From: Warburgia ugandensis
Lineage: Eukaryota > Streptophyta > Magnoliopsida > Canellales > Canellaceae
DNA: 64,000 nt
Assembly (NCBI GenBank): GCA_035236585.1
Contig: CP141126.1
Coordinates: 10,925,001-10,989,000 of the forward strand
Direction: 5' to 3'
Part shown: positions 59,786 through 64,000 of the stretch, one piece after another
Layout of the letters: each line of letters begins with the position of its first letter
Numbering within the stretch: position 1 is the stretch's first letter
Notes under the pieces: model-generated
Seen by the model: only the letters and a program-made list of their open reading frames with translations
Database searches by the model: none
What the model was told of the DNA's origin: nothing
Position numbers and translations under genes: made by a program

Positions 59786-61017
59786 AGTGTATTCATTATT
59801 ATTATTGTTATTGTATACAAGTAAAGAATGAGTAAGCATATCGCTCATACACTCTTAGATCTCTAATGGAAAAGGAAAGAGTGGTGATTCATGCGCTCTT
59901 AGATCCAATCTCAAAGGAAAGACTGGTGGACATTTGTTGCGCTTTAGTATATGTATTTATTTCATAACCTGACATAAAATAAAAAATTGGCATTTTTTGC
60001 TTTTTTTCGTAGTGTATTTCTTTCTTAACATGACATAAAATGAAAAATTTTGCAGAAACCCTCACCAATGGTCAATCTGTAAATTTATCTACAAATCGAT
60101 ACTTTTGTGAGAAGTCTTGATGCAATGGTAAAATTGTTTTTATGTGACTTAGAGGTCACAGATTTAAAGCGTGAAAATCACCTCTTTAAAAAATCTAAGA
60201 CAAAGCTGCAACCCTTCCATAGACTAACATACATAGGAGCTTCGTTCACTAGGATACCCTCTATCAGCAATTTTGTGGCTGCTAAATGAATTTGTAAGTC
60301 ATTTTTTAGATGCGCTGTGCCTTAAAATCTTCTTATCGTGTAAAGTAGATTTAATATAATTCAACAAATGAGTGTAGGGACTGTTAAATGCTTGTTGAGG
60401 CAGATCTATAAAGCTTGGGATTGCTTAGCGTTTACGAAAAGCTCCGCGCACTTTCTGTTCAAAACTGATCCTACATGAAATATCAAAAGCTAATTGCATT
60501 GTCCTTTTTTGTTGGTGAAACAAATTGCATTCCCCTTTTCTCTTTTGGCCAAAGAAATTGCAATCCCTGGCGTAACAATAGCTTTCTTTCTTGGCAATTG
60601 GTAGGAGCGCACATTTTACGCCGGAGCACTCAAAGACGCCCATTTGAAACTTCAAAAAAGTGCCAAATAACACCCATTTGACGCCTCCAGGTGAGTGTCC
60701 CCATCCCTCTTGCTTTTATGAAAGTTGGGCTTATGCACACAAGCGGGAGGAAGTAGAAGATGAAATATTTCGGCAGCCCTTCTGCTGACACTGATTGCTC
60801 AAGCCCGGAGCAACATGTTAGTGTATTTTGATCTAACATAGCATACAATACAATAAGGCAGAAGCACCCGCCCTTTGCATGGTAGTTTTGTTACCCAGAT
60901 GCTTTTACATATGCGAAGCATTGGATGCTACAATTTCTAGCGTCAAAGTGCTGTTAACGATTGATGTTCATCAGGCTAGAAGAATCTTTGATCTGCTGGT
61001 CCAGGGCCCAAAATTCC
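59786..61017. other. Intergenic DNA between tRNA and cap methyltransferase
   Basis: Apart from the SINE at 60110 nothing is recognised. Short direct repeats of GACATAAAAT-AAAAAT occur near 59970-60050. Confidence 0.4.
60110..60270 (+). mobile_element. Au-like SINE, old copy
   Basis: GAAGTCTTGATGCAATGG head, GACTTAGAGGTCACAG, box B AGATTTAAAGC and GGAGCTTCGTTCACTAGG end. TTTTGTG at 60103-60109 and 60271-60277 may be the duplication. Confidence 0.78.
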
Positions 61018-61023
61018 TTTATT
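61018..61023 (-). terminator. Poly(A) signal of the cap methyltransferase gene
   Basis: The minus strand reads AATAAA here, 159 bases after the stop codon. Confidence 0.55.
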
Positions 61024-61181
61024 GAGCTCCATGCTAGTTACATCGACATGCCCATTTTTCTCTTCGTCCGCCGATATCTGATGTCTCCGGCTACTGCCTA
61101 GCCATTCGCGCTACGCATCATAAACAAAGAATGTAAGAGCATATTAGCTATGCAGACATATTACTTGAAAGATGGAAAATT

Positions 61182-63184
61182 TTAGATTCTGCGAAACATT
61201 TTTACTTCTTCTTGCATGGGGTTTGCATCTTGCAACATGGGTGTTGGGATTGGCGGAATGGCATCAGGGTCTGGCTTTTGAAATATAAACGTGGTATACA
61301 AACCTGCAACACAATGATGCCATGACTTGAGCATCAGCAGGAAAGTTCTATACAATCTTAACGATACTAGTAATAACATACTGGACGGAGGAGGAGATCA
61401 CCTAACATATCATATGACCGAGCAAGAAGTTTCCCTCTGGGATCCACAAAATTTGGGCCATAACTGTGGAGCAAGCCTGCAAATTGTGCCCTTCAGGCAT
61501 AATTTGGAGCATTTCTTTTATAAGTTCGCCAATGCATACATAGATAATAGGAGCAACTAACAAATTCAAGATCAGGAGCTTCAAGAAATTTGAGACAAGC
61601 AAATCAAGTTTAGTTTTGTCAAAATCCTGACAATCAGCTTACTATAACCTGATTCTAGTTTCACAAGATCACAATTAGAAAGCATAGGACAATAACCAAA
61701 ACCAAAAATAAGATGATACCACTGCAATGTTATAACTAAGCAAGTCTCAGATACGACCAAGTCAACTAGACTCTAGTGTGTAACATTTGACAGAAGTCAG
61801 AGTCAGATATTATCATATTACACGCTACACTTTGGTTAGTCTGAAATGAAATGGGACAAATATTACATGCTAGACTCTAGTCACTAATAGGTTCAGTTTA
61901 CTTAGCAAGTCTCATTCACAAATTGAACCTATCTTTCACCAAAAGCCAAAGCAACAACACTTGGATATTTGTCAAAAAGTAAACTCCAAGTTTTGTTGCT
62001 TTGGCTTTTGGTAAAAGATATGTTCAATTTGATCTGTTAAGGCTCCTGAATGACCTAACTTATTGTCCCATGAAGATCAGAATACTTCTAGTTGAAAAGA
62101 CTGGTCTTACACCTGGTTTTGTATCTTTTTCCTTCAATTATTGCTTCTATTCAGAGTTCTAATCAGTTAAAATTATTTTAAATGCATATCCCTTTAGAAA
62201 ATTATTTCTACAAAATCATTCATGTGTCACCACTAGTGATCCTCAAAGGGTCAAATATTAGCATCCAGAAAATTCAGCTTAAGTAGAAACTTATGACTTA
62301 GCCTGACAGCATATGAACTTCTTGATCAGAGACATTGAAGGACCATAATACTGCAAAGGTTACAAAAGCCTAAGAAAATCCAAAGCAATATCTTCCTAGC
62401 ACTAGAAACACGATGAGGTGAAGAGTCTATCAACCTAAGTGTTATTAGGGCAGGACTCTTCTCTTCAAATACAGTTCCCATAAATTAGGCAATTGAAACA
62501 GGACTAAACACATGTGACAAGGATCTCTGTGTTATTCACAATTTCATCAGATATGACTTAATCTAAAACTCTGAATATCCAAAATTATGCAGAAGTACTA
62601 AATATACGACCAAGGATATGCTAAAAGAATCTGCATAAGCACACACAATATATAATTCAAACACAAAAGTTGTGAAATGACATACTACCTGTTATCGTCA
62701 TAAAATTCAGTAAGATTTTGAATCTCCACATACTCCAGACCTACTTCTCTAGCCAACCTGAGTAGTAGATATTTTGTTGGCTGTTACTCACATGGTTAAG
62801 CACATAAATTTCCAACACATACCATAATCGAAATTCAAAAGCCAAACACAGAAGCATGACGTCTAACCTGATCAAACTTGGAAAATGAACTAAGCAGTGT
62901 ACTTCAGGTGCCATGTCATTAGCAAATTTCAGCTGATACCTTTTTCCGAATAATGGGAATCTGAAAGTTGATTGCAGATGCAACTGTAAGAGATTAAGGC
63001 ATCCATAAGTTTTGCAGGATAACAGCATACGCATGCAAAAGTAAATATTAGGGAAGTCCATACTTACTTCTCTTCTTCAACTTCGAAGGTAATGACATAA
63101 TTCTCAGATCGTATACAGTTTGGAACCGCATTAGGCTTCAATCCCTTATTATGTGATGCTTCAACCATCTTTTGGTACTTTGTC
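61182..63184 (-). CDS. mRNA cap guanine-N7 methyltransferase, C-terminal exons (partial)
   Basis: Five spliced exons on the minus strand encode the last 162 residues of the enzyme that transfers methyl from S-adenosylmethionine to the cap guanine of nuclear mRNA. In transcript order: 63184-63068 (TKYQKMVEAS, PNCIRSENYVITFEVEEE), 62960-62868 (FPLFGKRYQLKFAND, EVHCLVHFPSLI), 62757-62689 (LAREVGLEYVEIQNLTEFYD), 61490-61402 (AQFAGLL, GPNFVDPRGKLLARSYDML), 61303-61182 (LYTTFIFQKPDPD to the stop). All junctions are GT-AG and the phases (1, 2, 2, 1 nt carry-overs) join in frame. Order and wording agree with the plant cap methyltransferase 1 (Arabidopsis At3g20650 type) as I recall it. The SAM-binding N-terminal half lies beyond the right edge. 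Intron sizes are 108, 110, 1198 and 98 bases; the large one holds a strong hairpin. Confidence 0.92.
61919..62031. repeat. Near-perfect 47-bp hairpin, 19-base loop
   Basis: Arms 61919-61965 and 61985-62031 are complementary at 44 of 47 positions; the core CCAAAAGCCAAAGCAACAA is uninterrupted. It lies in the 1198-base intron of the cap methyltransferase gene. It could be a short foldback transposon or a young small-RNA precursor; no TIR-type flanking duplication was identified. Confidence 0.9.
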
Positions 63185-64000
63185 CTGAAATGTTTACAAG
63201 AGGTTTAACAAATAAGGCAATTGTATGTCGTGCTTAAAGCACCTGCTATTGCAAGTATTTGTATGCAGATATGAGAATAAACTGGTAGAGGAACATGAAT
63301 ATGATCCTAGAATAATTGAAAAGGCCAGTTAAGAAAGTAGGAAAGAAACCCGCAGATCCTATGAATGAAATAAAAAGAGGCAGCCCCGGTGCACGAAGCT
63401 CCTGCCTATGCAGGGTCTGGGGAAGGGGCGGACCACAAGGGCCTAAAGTACACAGCCTTACCTTGCATTTTGCAAGAGGCTGTTTCCACGCCTTGAACCG
63501 ACGACAACTTTTACTGTTGCACCAAGGCTCCCCTTCTTTTGGAAATACAACTCATTAAATAAGTTAAAAAAACTGCTTTTGGAAAATTGACCACCTAACT
63601 GTAATGAAAGTGAGACGCAGTGTACAGGTTCAAACTCTAGGACAGATTGCAAACCAAAATACAAAGTCGAGGAGATCAAATCCATACTAGGCAAAGAATC
63701 TCCAAGTCAACTCCTTGATGCAAAGTATGAGGCTTGACCGGACAAAAACTGCCTGCATACCCAATCTGGCTTACCAAGCTGCAGGCATTTGGAAATGCTT
63801 TCTACATGATTTTCAACTAGGGCCATGATTTGCCAGTTCTTATCTCTGTTTCTCTCATTCTAGGAACAAGTAACAGATACTTGCTTTCATACATTTGTTT
63901 CATTAAAAACTAACACTGAGACCTTGTGCTACATCATTTTGGTACTAGTCATCCACATACATTGATACTATATGGATTTAAGTTTCTGCAACTTTGAAAC
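63185..64000. other. Intron of the cap methyltransferase gene, continuing off the right edge
   Basis: No further exon of the enzyme was found between 63185 and the window end, so at least 816 bases of this intron are present, including the SINE at 63373. The next exon should encode the segment before TKYQKMVEAS. Confidence 0.6.
63373..63539 (-). mobile_element. Au-like SINE in cap methyltransferase intron
   Basis: On the plus strand AAAAGAGGCAGCCCCGGTGC begins and GCACCAAGGCTCCCCTTC ends the copy, the reverse complement of the SINE. It is therefore in the same orientation as the host gene. The box B area has lost some bases (CTTGAACCGACGAC). GAAATA flanks both sides (63367-63372, and directly after). 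Confidence 0.85.

Noticed and set aside
62741..63061. 106-codon minus-strand frame as a complete small gene
   Set aside because: It runs through introns; only 62868-62960 in it is a cap methyltransferase exon, joined by GT-AG sites to neighbours.
63316..63558. 80-codon frame near the right end
   Set aside because: It lies almost wholly in an antisense Au-like SINE inside an intron; similar SINE-derived frames at 39578-39787 and 42444-42632 region were also dismissed.
1..64000. CRISPR arrays, operons, phage or bacterial defence systems
   Set aside because: The spliced genes, plant retrotransposons and SINEs show a plant nuclear genome; no regularly spaced identical repeats were seen.

Overview
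This is a 64 kb piece of a flowering-plant nuclear genome. The evidence is a 15-exon GT-AG plant gene, two plant-specific NHL/LEA-2 genes, a plant cap methyltransferase gene, AT-rich intergenic DNA, and dense plant transposons (Ty3/gypsy-like LTRs, a TRIM, RTE and L1 LINE pieces, and many SINEs matching the angiosperm Au family). The sequence alone does not fix the species. A woody, TE-rich lineage such as a magnoliid or basal eudicot is a guess. Matches to named families come from memory of those families; no database was searched.

Layout. 1-2569: 3' part of a large LTR. 4.4-5.05 kb: first NHL gene, intronless, with a TATA box. 6.7-17.6 kb: LTR territory. It holds a 4.4 kb solo LTR (8009-12419) bounded by a perfect ATTTC target-site duplication and nested in an older LTR, then a GTGCAT-rich diverged repeat tract, then another LTR ending at 17629. 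21.2-21.9 kb: second NHL gene. 25.8 kb: frameshifted F-box remnant. 30.7-31.4 kb: an intronless gene on the minus strand for a small single-pass membrane protein of a plant family of unknown function. 37.2-40.5 kb: a broken XRN-type 5'-3' exoribonuclease gene, invaded by a 778-bp TRIM-like element and two SINEs. 47.1-58.5 kb: a complete cytosolic pyruvate kinase gene (527 codons plus stop, 15 exons), with RTE LINE, L1 RNase H and SINE debris in introns. 59.7 kb: a tRNA-like gene with an Arg-type body and a GCT anticodon. 61.2 kb to the right edge: the last five visible exons of an mRNA cap guanine-N7 methyltransferase gene on the minus strand.

The genes do not form a pathway. They are ordinary dispersed plant genes: two paralogous membrane-anchored LEA-2 proteins linked to defence or senescence in the known family, one glycolytic enzyme, one mRNA-capping enzyme and one unknown membrane protein. 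The most unusual structures are the TRIM-like element carrying an inverted LTR arm at its left end with a CTATT duplication around the whole, a 47-bp near-perfect hairpin inside a cap methyltransferase intron, the Arg-scaffold tRNA with anticodon GCT, and at least 17 Au-like SINE copies, including a 33-bp remnant still flanked by an 11-bp duplication. I found no convincing new multi-gene system.
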